Shown piece by piece: positions 1-9,434 of a stretch of 64,000 nt of DNA. Every line of letters starts with the position of its first letter. Positions within the stretch are counted from its first letter, which is position 1. Source of the stretch: Spirometra erinaceieuropaei (taxonomy: Eukaryota; Platyhelminthes; Cestoda; Diphyllobothriidea; Diphyllobothriidae); contig CACRXP010000159.1 in the NCBI GenBank assembly GCA_902702965.1, positions 138,180-202,179 of the forward strand, read 5' to 3'. Under the pieces are notes generated by a model, which made no database searches, had not been told where the DNA came from, and was given only the letters and a program-made list of their open reading frames with translations. A program made the position numbers and the translations under genes.

Positions 1-2320
1 CACGATACAAAAGACATGAAAACCAACGAACCGGACTACAATAATCTTAAGAAACCGGAAAAGAGCCATGGATGCCACTTTCGGCGAAACAAAAAGCAAC
101 GGACAAAGTCGTTAGACAAAACTTCCGACCCAATCGAAATAGAGGGGAACAAAAAGAAGACAGACGGGGATGGAAGTGGTTCTCGCATTTCCCTAAGTTT
201 GGCAAATCTGGATCATGCAAAGACCATCTGCACCAAAATAAAACAGCGATGGACGACACCAAAAAATTGAAGACAGTAATCGTATGGACTTACATACGCC
301 ACAAAAGAGAGCTAGCAGCTTACCCTGTACATGCCTTTCAGGCAGTAATACAATAAGTCATGTGAGGCAGCCAAATGAAGATAGTACGTCCAATTTCACG
401 GACATGAGCAAATTAGCCGCAAACCCGGATGTAGCCATAAAGGCAGTCTCAGAGTCGGAGACCCAATCTACTGTCAAAGAAAGTAGGCAGGATGCAACCA
501 TCAGTTTTTCCCCGAGAGATCACGTTGTGTGGTAGTGCAAGGAGTTCCTGAAGCTCCTGGTGACACCCCGAAAGAGAGTTTAAAACACGATCTGCTGACA
601 TTCCAAAACTTACTGAATGACACCCAAAAATCCAAAATACGGTGGCCTTCACAACAGACACGGTGAGGAAAACTTTCAGTCAACTACAGTTCACTAAATC
701 GCCTGGTCCATACGGCGTATTCGCAAAAGTCCTGAATGAACTCTCGGACTAACTGGCCTCTCTGTTATCCAGGATCTTCAAAACTTCGATGGAGACCGGG
801 GCCCTTCCTACAGACTGGAAGCAAACCAATATATGCCCCATATATAAAGGTGGCGAGAGAGCAGCCCCGAACAATTTCAGACCAGTAACTCTCGTAAGCA
901 TCTGTTGCTAAGTGATGGAAAAGGTAATAAAAACGGAGCTGATGCGGCATCTTGAAGAGAACTGCTTGCTCAGTTTGCATCAGCATGGATTTCGAAGGGG
1001 TTGATCCTATCTTACTAACATGCTAATATCCATGGGAAACTGGACGAAATCAATCCAAACGGGTTTATCAGTCGACACCGTGTACATTGACTGCAGAAAG
1101 GTTGTTATCAGTGTTCCACACAGACGACTTATATTTAAGCTACGATAAATGGGCGTGAATGGAAATCTGCGGAAATGGTTAGCCGATTTTCTTACGGGAA
1201 GACCTCAGCGTGTGTGTACCGGTATCGCTAAATCGGAACGGGCATCCGTCGTCAGTGGCATTCCGCAGGGGAGCGTTCTGGGTCCAATTCTGTTCTTAAT
1301 ATATATATAAATGACTGCCTCGACTCTCTGAACTGCAAGCGCGCAATTTTTGCTGATGATTGTAAATAGTGAAATCCAATACAGAAGCCGGAAAACTCGC
1401 TACAGTTACAAAACAATCTGAATCGCTTGCAACAATGGCGTGATGAGTTGTGTCTTAACCTCGACCTTAACACATACCAACTTATCCGATTACGATATAC
1501 CAACAGGAGGCCGTTAAGATTTGAATCTCGCCAATCTATAGGAGGACAGCAACTCGAATCAGTCAACGAGTTAAGAGACCTCGGTGTTCGGATGGCGCCA
1601 ACTCTCGAACTATCGTCTCACTGCGTCAAGGAATCAAAGTGGGCTATGGATATCCTAAGCAAGATAAGAAGATCCTTCCTCAATTTTGACGAAGAACTTT
1701 TCGGCCGAGTATTTGGAACATTTGTTCGCCAATATTGGAATATTGCTTTCAGTCACGGGTTCCCTGGACGAAACAAGATTACGCCCTGTTGGAGAACGTA
1801 CAAAGAACAGCAACCAGACTCACTGGTGGACTATGCTGCTTACCTTATGGGAGACGCCTGCAAAAGCTAAGAATATTTCTTCTCTTCTATAGACAATGCA
1901 GAGGGGACATGCTTGTGGCCTTAAGTATCGTCAGAAGGATAGCCTGTGCTCATCAGTTTGACGATTTCTTCGAACTGGCGCGAACGAGCAATCTTCGAGG
2001 CCACCAATACAAACTGACGATAAAGCACGTCAAACTTAAAGTGCAAACCAAATTTTTCTCCCACCGGCTGGTCGAAGGATGGGATGATTTACCGTACTTC
2101 ATGGTCTTGGCGGAAAACATTGCAATGTGCAAAAAAAACTTGATAATTTTATGATCGATGATCAAATACTTACTCGATATCAATAACTGGCAAACATGGC
2201 ATGTAAATATGCGCAAACTTTTCATCCGTCTATCTGTAAATAGGGTTTTCCATGGTTCCACCCATATTCCTTATATACACTGAATTATACTGAATTTATG
2301 AAATAAACGAAATTTGAAGT
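1..2320 (+). mobile_element. CR1-like non-LTR retrotransposon remnant (ORF1 fused to RT, endonuclease missing)
   Basis: The left part (about 280-620) reads as the end of a LINE ORF1, including the stretch VVVQGVPEAPGDTPKESL in a frame broken by stops. It runs directly into the start of a reverse transcriptase (about 640-1,370): SPGPYGVFAKVLNEL, then GGERAAPNNFRPV, then SGIPQGSVLGPILFLIYI. The RT C-terminal region follows at 1,427-1,870 (LGVRMAPTLE, FGRVFGTFVRQY) and continues after a frameshift at 1,735-2,154 (YALLENVQRTATRL, TSNLRGHQYKL). No endonuclease domain lies between ORF1 and RT, so an internal deletion is inferred. Numerous stops and frameshifts make it a dead copy. The 3' end carries ACTGAATT-type short repeats and AATAAA near 2,280-2,310, as in other CR1-like tails in this window. 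The element starts outside the window. The CR1 clade is inferred from motif resemblance. Confidence 0.85.
1427..2154 (+). pseudogene. Reverse transcriptase C-terminal region of the left CR1-like copy, frameshifted
   Basis: Two overlapping frames (1,427-1,870 and 1,735-2,154) together cover the thumb/C-terminal region of the CR1-like RT. The same order of motifs appears in the much better preserved copy at 44,731-45,630: DLGV, then FGTFVR, then LLE.VQR.AT.L, then NLRGH. The switch of frame near 1,740-1,800 shows at least one indel. The catalytic FADD motif upstream is degraded to FADD-like LLMI and interrupted by stops. No function is expected; the value of this stretch is as a dated, decayed relative of the 44.7 kb copy. 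Confidence 0.8.
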
Positions 2321-2989
2321 GAGGAGGAGTTGAGACCGCCTGCAACAAATAATGAGCTAATTACAAAACTTGACAGTGGCGGTAGAGCATCGTTCGGATT
2401 GAGCCGGACTATTTAAGGTAAAAATTCACGAATTGATCCTATGCTGACCTCGCGGACTGATTTGCTCACCTGGTGATAGATGCAAATGCACTCCAAAGAC
2501 CGATTGAAACCCCTCGTAAGAAACTAGTAGTTCTAGGTACTTACCGTTGCACGGCATCATACAGACCACGTGAACCCCGAGCAGGATTTTTTTAGATGGA
2601 TACCCAGTCACGCGCCATGTAACACGGTCGTTTTTAGTTGATTATGGCAGGCTGATGATACTGAAGAGACCGGGAATATTAAGAAAAAGATGGGCTCACC
2701 GGAACGGGTTTGGTTAGATGCTGACGTATCGAAGAACTTGGTCAAAGCGGAAAATGGATTTAATCGACTCCATGCCGATCCACTTTTCTCATCTCTCCCT
2801 GCCTCAGCCTCCCGGGGTATGATTGGCGGACGTTTTATCTGCATAATTTGTGAGTCACCGTTTCGTCGGATCGGTGAGTAAACCCTCGTCGGGTGGTCCG
2901 TCTGGTTGTTTATTTTTTTCCTCGCCGTGTAATCACGCCGTCGGGCTGTCTCTGTATGGCCTTCTTATGTCCAGTATAGTCACTTGGTC
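2320..2989. other. Unassigned spacer between the CR1-like remnant and the Penelope fragment
   Basis: Short open frames only (the longest is about 78 codons on the minus strand). I recognise no domain, tRNA, tandem repeat or terminal repeat here. Confidence 0.4.
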
Positions 2990-3322
2990 CTAAGTTCTAC
3001 GAACGTGATGACGCCTGTTCATGGAGTTGGCATCAGAGTACCAAGCTTCGAGTGTTAGACGTTCTGTTTTCGTGTTACCCCGGCCTAAGATTGTAGCTCT
3101 TTGGAGATCGAAAGTACACCCAGTTTCTCCAGCGTATGTTGCTGGTTGAGAGTTTGGTTCTAGCCTCCGAGTCGCCGATTTATACTTTGGTAGGCGGATC
3201 TGCAGTTTCCGCCAAAATAACCATACTGGATTTAAGAAGGTCATACAGAGACAGCCAGACGACGAGTTTACTCGGCGAAAGGTAAAATGAATCACCAGAC
3301 CGACCACCCGACAAACGTTCAC
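2990..3322 (-). pseudogene. Penelope-like element GIY-YIG endonuclease fragment
   Basis: A 110-codon minus-strand frame aligns by eye with the C-terminal endonuclease part of the Penelope-like ORF at 9,410-10,552. KYKSATRRLEPNSQ matches IAEHAAAVRREDANSQ; TGCTFDLQRATILGRGN matches PGHIFKFQEAETLARGD; LEAWYSDANSMNR matches LESWFSGPQSINK. The YIG half is degraded (FWRKLQIRL in place of YVGETGRLL.TR). Only the region after the GIY-YIG core survives; no reverse transcriptase lies upstream. The match is ungapped over roughly 60 residues but clearly divergent, so it comes from a different or older Penelope subfamily than the 9.4 kb copy. Confidence 0.7.
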
Positions 3323-3849
3323 TCACCTCGGCCCGACAAGCGGTGACTCACAAAGTACGCAAATAAAACACCAATTACCCGCCGAGAGACTGAGTCAGCG
3401 AGGGAAGAGAAAAATCGACAAGCATGCGGCCGACGAACGCGACTTGCCACTTGAAATTTCAGGTCGATTAAATGCATCTTACGCTTTGAAAATAGGGAAC
3501 CGACTAAGTTCTTTGAAACGTCAGCACCTAAATAAACTCGTTCGGTGAACCCATCTTTTCCCTCAAATCATCAACCCAGATTTCTAAATTTTGTCAATCT
3601 GAGTCCGAAAATAGGCTCGTAGGCTAAATATTGGAACGTAAGACCGATCGGTTACTAATCTGAGCCTAAACACAAATGCCTTCAATGTTTCCGGCATCAT
3701 ACAACCTACGATTTATTGAGACTGATGCTTTTGTTTACATGGGAACGCGAATATTTGAATCCCATATATATATTGGCCTGCCAAGAACCCAATTATTTAC
3801 CTTGCCTTGTGTCCCCCTTTATTTGTTGGCTACGTATTTCGGGGTCGCT
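3323..3849. other. Upstream region of CFAP298
   Basis: No gene is recognised. An in-frame extension of CFAP298 exon 1 back to 3,676 exists, but its residues do not resemble the family, so I treat it as 5' flank or UTR. No TATA box or spliced-leader acceptor can be assigned with confidence. Confidence 0.35.
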
Positions 3850-5365
3850 ATGGTCAACATTGTCATAAAGAAGGGTGATCAGCCTCAATTTTTACTCGAA
3901 ACTCATGTTAAGACACCCATTAAAGAACTTATTGATACGGCATGTGAAATATACAATTATAGGCTGAAGGTATTTCGCATCGCCGACCACTTAAAGGAGC
4001 TAGCAGACCACGGTGTCACTCTCCCCCCAAACATGCAGGTTCTTGTTAACCAAAGGTCTCGGAACCAGTTTTTTAGGGTCTCACAGACGAGCAGATTGAA
4101 GAACTGAAATTGATTGACGAATGGGGGCAGAAGTGTATCCCCAGTGGAGGGTATATTGAGTGTAAGGACGACATTGGTCGCAGAAATGGGAAAGGTACCT
4201 CATACTACCAAGTGCCACTATTATTTTCAGCGCCGACGGAAACTATGGCAGCCGTACTCCGGAAAACCAGTGATGAGGCCAAGGCCTTAATTTCAAAGGT
4301 GCGTCGCCCACTTATGTCGACATCCCATTCATAGGATCTTGTGAAACAAAACCAGTTGATGAAGAAGGGAATTGTCCACGAGGCATTTATGATGCTCAGT
4401 GGTGCTGTCACCATTGTCTACCCTATGGGACTGCCACCATACGATCCAATTCAAATGGAACTCAAGAATGAGGAAGACCTCTCGGGCACTCATGTGCGTT
4501 TGACCTGGCTCGCCCAATTTACTTTTTCTCGTTCTTGACGTAGTTTGCCTATTCTCCTCAAGCGTCTTGATTGTAGGTGGATTTTTGGTCCATATCACTA
4601 TGTTCTAACCTTAATCTTCGCGGTTTCACTACTATAAATGGTCATCATCATGTTTACCTCGAGACCTCGGTACTATAGTGTCGAGAAGCTTATAACCTTC
4701 TCCGATTATCTCTGTTATCGGCATATACATTTTGCTTGCAAAAACAGTCTCAGGTTATAGCGCGTATACTTACTCTAGGGCCAAAGATGCAACCCAATTA
4801 ATGCATTCCTCCGGGCTTCCTCTAAGACCGATGGGTAACTGTTAAGACACTAAGCAGTTAATCGGTGTAGTACGTTCATTATACAAGGAAACAGTCCCCT
4901 ACTTTCTCGAGATTTGCGTGTAATTTTTAAAAGCTTCATCACTTTGTCACGTAAGTTACCTTTCTTCATCAGCTTCCTCTTAATTGTTTTTTCAAAAGGC
5001 TTCTCTTTTCACAAACATCATATCAGGCTCAGACCGAAGTGATACCTCCGGATGAAGCAACAATATGGTTTTCTGGGAAGGAGATGCTGCCCGGCAAACT
5101 GCTATCAGACTTCATAGGCAACAATGATAAGACGAAAATAATCGTGAAGATTGCGAAGCGAGGGAGCGGGGCGCCTGCACGTGAGGCTGTCATTTCCGAG
5201 GAAGACCAGAAGGCGATGATGAGCTATTATTATAAACGTCAGCAGGAGTTGAAACAATTGGAAGAAAATGATGACGACTCCTATTTAGACGCAAGTTGGG
5301 CCGAGCCCGGACAGTTAAAACGACAATTTCACGGTCTCGACAACATCAGACTGGGACCGAAATGA
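3850..5365 (+). CDS. CFAP298: Cilia- and flagella-associated protein 298 (five exons)
   Basis: CFAP298 (C21orf59/Kurly) is a conserved cytoplasmic factor needed for motile-cilium function and outer dynein arm assembly. Exons are 3,850-4,038, 4,077-4,194, 4,231-4,298, 4,335-4,493 and 5,027-5,365. Every intron is GT-AG (38, 36, 36 and 533 nt) and the joined frame is 873 nt, giving 290 residues, the length I know for the human protein. Recognisable blocks in order: MVNIVIKKGD at the start, LPPNMQ/GLTDEQIEEL across intron 1, DEWGQKCIPSGG, DDIGRRNGK/APTETM across intron 2, VYPMGLPPYDPI, EDLSGT, GNNDKTKIIVKI, RGSGAPAREAVIS, QQELKQLEENDDDSYLD, and LKRQFHGL near the C terminus. Start chosen at MVN because upstream in-frame residues do not fit. 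A possible polyadenylation signal ATTAAA lies at 5,377-5,382. No stops or frameshifts; this is an intact single-copy gene. Confidence 0.97.
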
Positions 5366-5399
5366 AAAACCGCACCATTAAAGACTAAACGCACGAATT

Positions 5400-7519
5400 T
5401 GTAGGCAACAGAATCTTTCTGCCCTGTTCACTGTGATTTTATTCATCCCTGATTTCCTGCTCCACTGCATTTACTAAGAATTTTCGCTGTTTGCCTTTCA
5501 GTTCCTTTCACATCCTACGTTAGCTGTGTCTTCCTCGATCGACGGCAATCCTGGGACGATTCATGTAGAGTTACGTCTAGCCCTTTAGACGACGTTGCAT
5601 GGGCAGCATGTAAAGTCAGAATAACTGGTTAGCAGACGCTTAATTAGATGCGTCGATCAACCTTCTCCCGGAGGAACCAAACTACTTCGTATTCATTTTC
5701 CTTTCGACTAGCGCATCGTTAGGTTTCCTTGCCGCCCGACCAAAGATCATGGCGTTCTAATAAAAAAATCAGCTCCCAGTGCATCGGGCCGTCTAGATCG
5801 TGAGTAGTGTGCATTCATGAACCATGCGTCAATTATGTTGACGCCCTACGACTACAAGTCGGCCCGGTAATTTGGCCGCTCTAAGAAATTTGCAACATAA
5901 GTGTTATGACAAACTTCTTCAGACATTTGTGCAGACTCCTTACCTCACTTATACCTTGCCAGGTTTGAACAGGTCAAAGTACCAAAGAGCATATCCGACA
6001 GTAAGAACAAAGCAATTGAACAACATCTAAGGACCTGTCTATGTAATGTCTTATTATGTGCTCAGACGGTGGTATTGCTAACTAACGTAACGTGTGCCCT
6101 GAAGCTAACCAAGTAGTGTAAGCCATTGAAAACTGACAATCGACTCCCGCTTAGTCCTGCCGTGGCTTGCTTGGATTTACGGGTGCCCCTTATTACTTCC
6201 TCATATATCTGCCGGTGTGTAGTAATCTAGATGATGCGGGTTATCTGCCCTTTATCCGAGCATGCCATTCAGAACAGTTCTCGGGGAAGTCACGACATCT
6301 CGAGCTTATGTCCCACAATTCCTGGGGCAGGTGCGGTACGGTGGTCGCCATTTCACCCCTGATCTACAAATTATTGCATATTAAGTGTTACGGTGGTCAG
6401 CTTACTTGAGCGCCGTCGAACCTGCGCTCTTTCATTGCCCATTGTCATTTTGGCTCGCACCTGTCGTTTCCTGGTGCGAGGAAACCCCCCTCAACTCTCG
6501 GCCGCAGGAATAATTTGGAGAACTTCCTATTTACCACCGTCAGTAACTGCACACGAACCGCTCCTATATTGCACTCGGTCACTTTTATCTCCCATCTGTC
6601 TTTCCCTCCGACATTTGTTCGGATACAATCGCGATCCCTCGTAAGCCGGCAGGAGGGTTCTGCGATGCTTCACTGAGGACCGAACTATGAGTCTCCCTGA
6701 CTTCCCTCCATAATTTGCGCGACGCTCCGAACTATCTCTGATGTCAGGTAATCGACAGCCTCCAAGATGTCGGGATAACGTGCTCTATACCGGCTTGCTC
6801 TATTCCGCTTTGACAGATCAGGACGATGTCCTTTCGCATGGATGATATTCGTTCGGCGTTCGCCGACCTTTGGGATTTCGCTATTAACGCCCACGACAAC
6901 TTAGGCATTTATGGTTTATCATGCGCGCTTCATCCTTACAGGGGTCGTTCGCACTTCATATGAAAACAACTCAAACATCTGGCACCATCCGAAAAAGGCG
7001 GTCGAAGGTCCTGCGTCTTTTGAAACTGTCTTTCAGTATTTTAGTCTTCGCAATCGACAATTTTCACTGCTGTCCTACGAAGTGGGTTGGGCAGCCGGGA
7101 CTTGCGCGTGACTTTATTTAGAGTGAAGTAGGCTTGCATCGTACCTATCTCGCTCATTTCAACACCCATCATGCTACGATACCAAGACGAGGTTTTGCCG
7201 GGTGCAGTCGCTGGGAAAGCTAGACATCCCGCCTACGCTTCCCTACGTGAGCCGGTTCCTAGCTCTACGAGTACTGGGCCTCACCAAATGATGTTCCGTA
7301 TCTAGTTGGGGTGTTGTGTTCCGTCCGTTATACCGACGCTGGCGGACAGTTTTTCATGGGTGTTGCAGGAATGGCGTGTGATTTTGATAGTTGTCTGGTA
7401 TGCGCGTATTATGGAGCACGTTAATGTGTGGCCTAGGGTCGTTTGTTGTATCGGTAGGGCGAGGTGTCGCAATAGGTTCTGAACTTTTCTGCTTTACCGA
7501 AGGTTTTTACGCATACGCC
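5400..7519. other. Unassigned intergenic region downstream of CFAP298
   Basis: Several open frames of 60-83 codons occur on both strands, none with a recognisable domain and none clearly longer than chance. No tandem repeats, tRNA-like boxes or LINE motifs were seen. It may hold CFAP298 3' flank and old unrecognised repeats. Confidence 0.35.
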
Positions 7520-8960
7520 TGTTATCCACCTTCACGACGTGGCCAATCCAACTCACTTGCGTCTACCTCATCGTGACGCAGATACTGACGACGTCGGCCC
7601 TTCCCACGATCTCGACGAAAGGGGTCCTCTCCTCCCACTTTCTGCATTTTCTGAAGGCAGCTGAGGTGAAAATTGTCTACTTTGCCTGGTCTTCGTGAAA
7701 CGTCTGCGTATCTGGTCCATATAAGAGAGCTGTCACGACAATAACCCAGCGCGTCCGCAGTTTCGTAATGGAGAATATTCCACGCAGGTGCCGATGACAT
7801 TGAAGATAGCACTTCGACTATTTTCCCTCACACCTGTACCGTTTAAATGGAGTTTTCAGGGCTTCTGTCGTTTACTCTAAATATATTGACTGATACTGAC
7901 TATGCACACACCATTCAGCGAAGCATTGGCAATAAGTCCTGGCTAAGACCGATCCGAACAGAGTCGTTAATGCGTCACCACATTCATCCATGCGAAAGGG
8001 TACAAGAAGAATTAGGTGGGCACAGACGTATATTAAGAACAGACGGAACCTGGGAATTTATAATAATGTTTACTTAAACAAATGACCTGTCCGGATGGAG
8101 TGGTGACACTGACATGCCTGATAAACAACTGGTAGGGAGCGCAGCGCTGTCGGTAACTGTGGAAGAGGACCGTGGGAGGTGCCGACGCATAAAGAGAGTT
8201 GCGGGAAGGAGGTCGACAGTAGGGGGGTAAGGGCATCGGCTATTTTCACCGATGCGCAGTTACACCATCTCCACCCCAAATCCGTGTGGAAAGTGTCTAC
8301 TTCATTCAAACTACTTCACAGATCGTGGGCCGTCACAACGGAGCTTTGTCTGCCCAAAGGCTCACTCACTTTGGATATCCGACCTACAATTTCGACGTAT
8401 ATCTGAATGCTTTCTCAAATGATGCTTCCAAACCACACGAGTTTATCTACTGGTTTGAGGCGAGTTCTGTCAACACTCGCGTTGGGTTCGTTGTCATCAT
8501 TAGTTAGGTGTCAGTTAATATGGCCAATGTCTTCTCCGTGCTAATTATCACCCCCAAAACTGGAGCAGCTGAGGACAGAGAGATCCAAACTCTGCCGTGT
8601 GTGCTCTTTCTTTGCGGCATTTGGTGCGCAGTCGTATGCGAAAAGGAGGTCGCGGACACTGACCCTGGAGTCTTTCATAAATGCCCTCATACACCGTCAA
8701 CTGAGCAGTTGTCCATCAGCTCGATAGTCGATGTCGATTCCTCGCCGGTCCTCTCGGCAGACTCCTGCCAGCATAACTGAGACCATGAGACTGGGGAGGA
8801 TTTGCACCTTTAGCCAGTCATTTCTTCTGCACATATTCCTTACTTGCACTCATTTACGACACCATCCAGCGTTCTGAATCAAGAAGTTGCCTCTTCCCAG
8901 CCACGTCTCCGGTACTCCTGACGATACGTTCGTTAATCCGTCTCCGTTCATGGAAATCAC
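7520..8960 (-). pseudogene. Decayed RTE-like reverse transcriptase remnant
   Basis: Read on the minus strand from high to low coordinates, fragments of an RTE-like RT appear in the right order, in several frames. Near 8,620-8,790: GIDIDYRADGQLLS, then the active-site region LLFAYDCAPNAA (canonical form FADDCALN). Near 8,340-8,400: RISKVSEPLGRQ. Near 7,700-7,760: TALLYGPDTQTF. At about 7,640-7,690: NFHLSCLQKMQK. The same blocks exist in copies A and B ([32 protein letters not shown]). The second catalytic position reads Y instead of D, and stops interrupt the frame. The stretch 7,830-8,310 has no recognisable RT sequence and may be an insertion. Confidence 0.7.
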
Positions 8961-9316
8961 ACGTTAGATCTTGGGAGTGGAACATGGAAAGAAATGTTAA
9001 TTTCTCACAAGTGATATACTTATTGCGGGGTTCATGGGGATTTGGCTTAAGGTCATGAGGCTCCGTCTACTAGTCACATCAACAGTTACCAAGGGAAAGG
9101 TTTAAATAGTGTCCCGCTAGTTCCCACACAATGTCCAGTCTTTACGAGTTTTCACGCGGCAAGAATGAGGACGAGGGAAAGGTGAATAGGGTGACAATGA
9201 GGATCACCATGAGTAGTATTAGTCGGGCGGCAGTGGTGACACTCACTGACTCATTCTGACTACGTGACTTGTTAAAGGTGTATTTGTTTTGGTTACGTTA
9301 GCAGTCGTAGTTGTTG
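8961..9316. other. Unassigned spacer before the Penelope-like element
   Basis: No coding or RNA signal recognised. Part of it could be the outer portion of the Penelope terminal repeat, but homology with the other terminal-repeat copies in the window becomes visible only from about 9,317. Confidence 0.3.
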
Positions 9317-9390
9317 ATAGAAACGAAGAGGCGAGTTCCAGGTGGCAGTTCAGAAGATGAAGATGCGATCACTGGAATAAGAAATTTATT

Positions 9391-9434
9391 TGCCTGACGT
9401 TTCGGATTCTCACTCGAATCCATCATCAGAGACA
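9391..9434 (-). ncRNA. Minimal type I hammerhead ribozyme in the Penelope terminal repeat
   Basis: On the minus strand the parts occur in order: stem I 5' arm TGTCT, core CTGATGA, an unpaired T, stem II GGATTC / loop GAGTGA / GAATCC (six pairs), core GAAAC, then GTC at the cleavage position, and stem I 3' arm AGGCA (five pairs with TGTCT, one of them G-U). Stem III is reduced to the self-complementary ACGT shared between GAAAC and GTC. A single molecule could hardly form it, but a dimer could. That matches the known minimal hammerheads of Penelope-like elements. The core is intact. The extra T after CTGATGA replaces the usual first G-C pair of stem II, so activity is uncertain. The ORF stop TGA falls in the stem II loop. 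Confidence 0.8.

Noticed and set aside
3676..3849. In-frame upstream extension of CFAP298 as the true N terminus
   Set aside because: The residues do not resemble the family, and starting at 3,850 gives exactly the expected 290-residue length with a conserved MV.I.VK.GD start.
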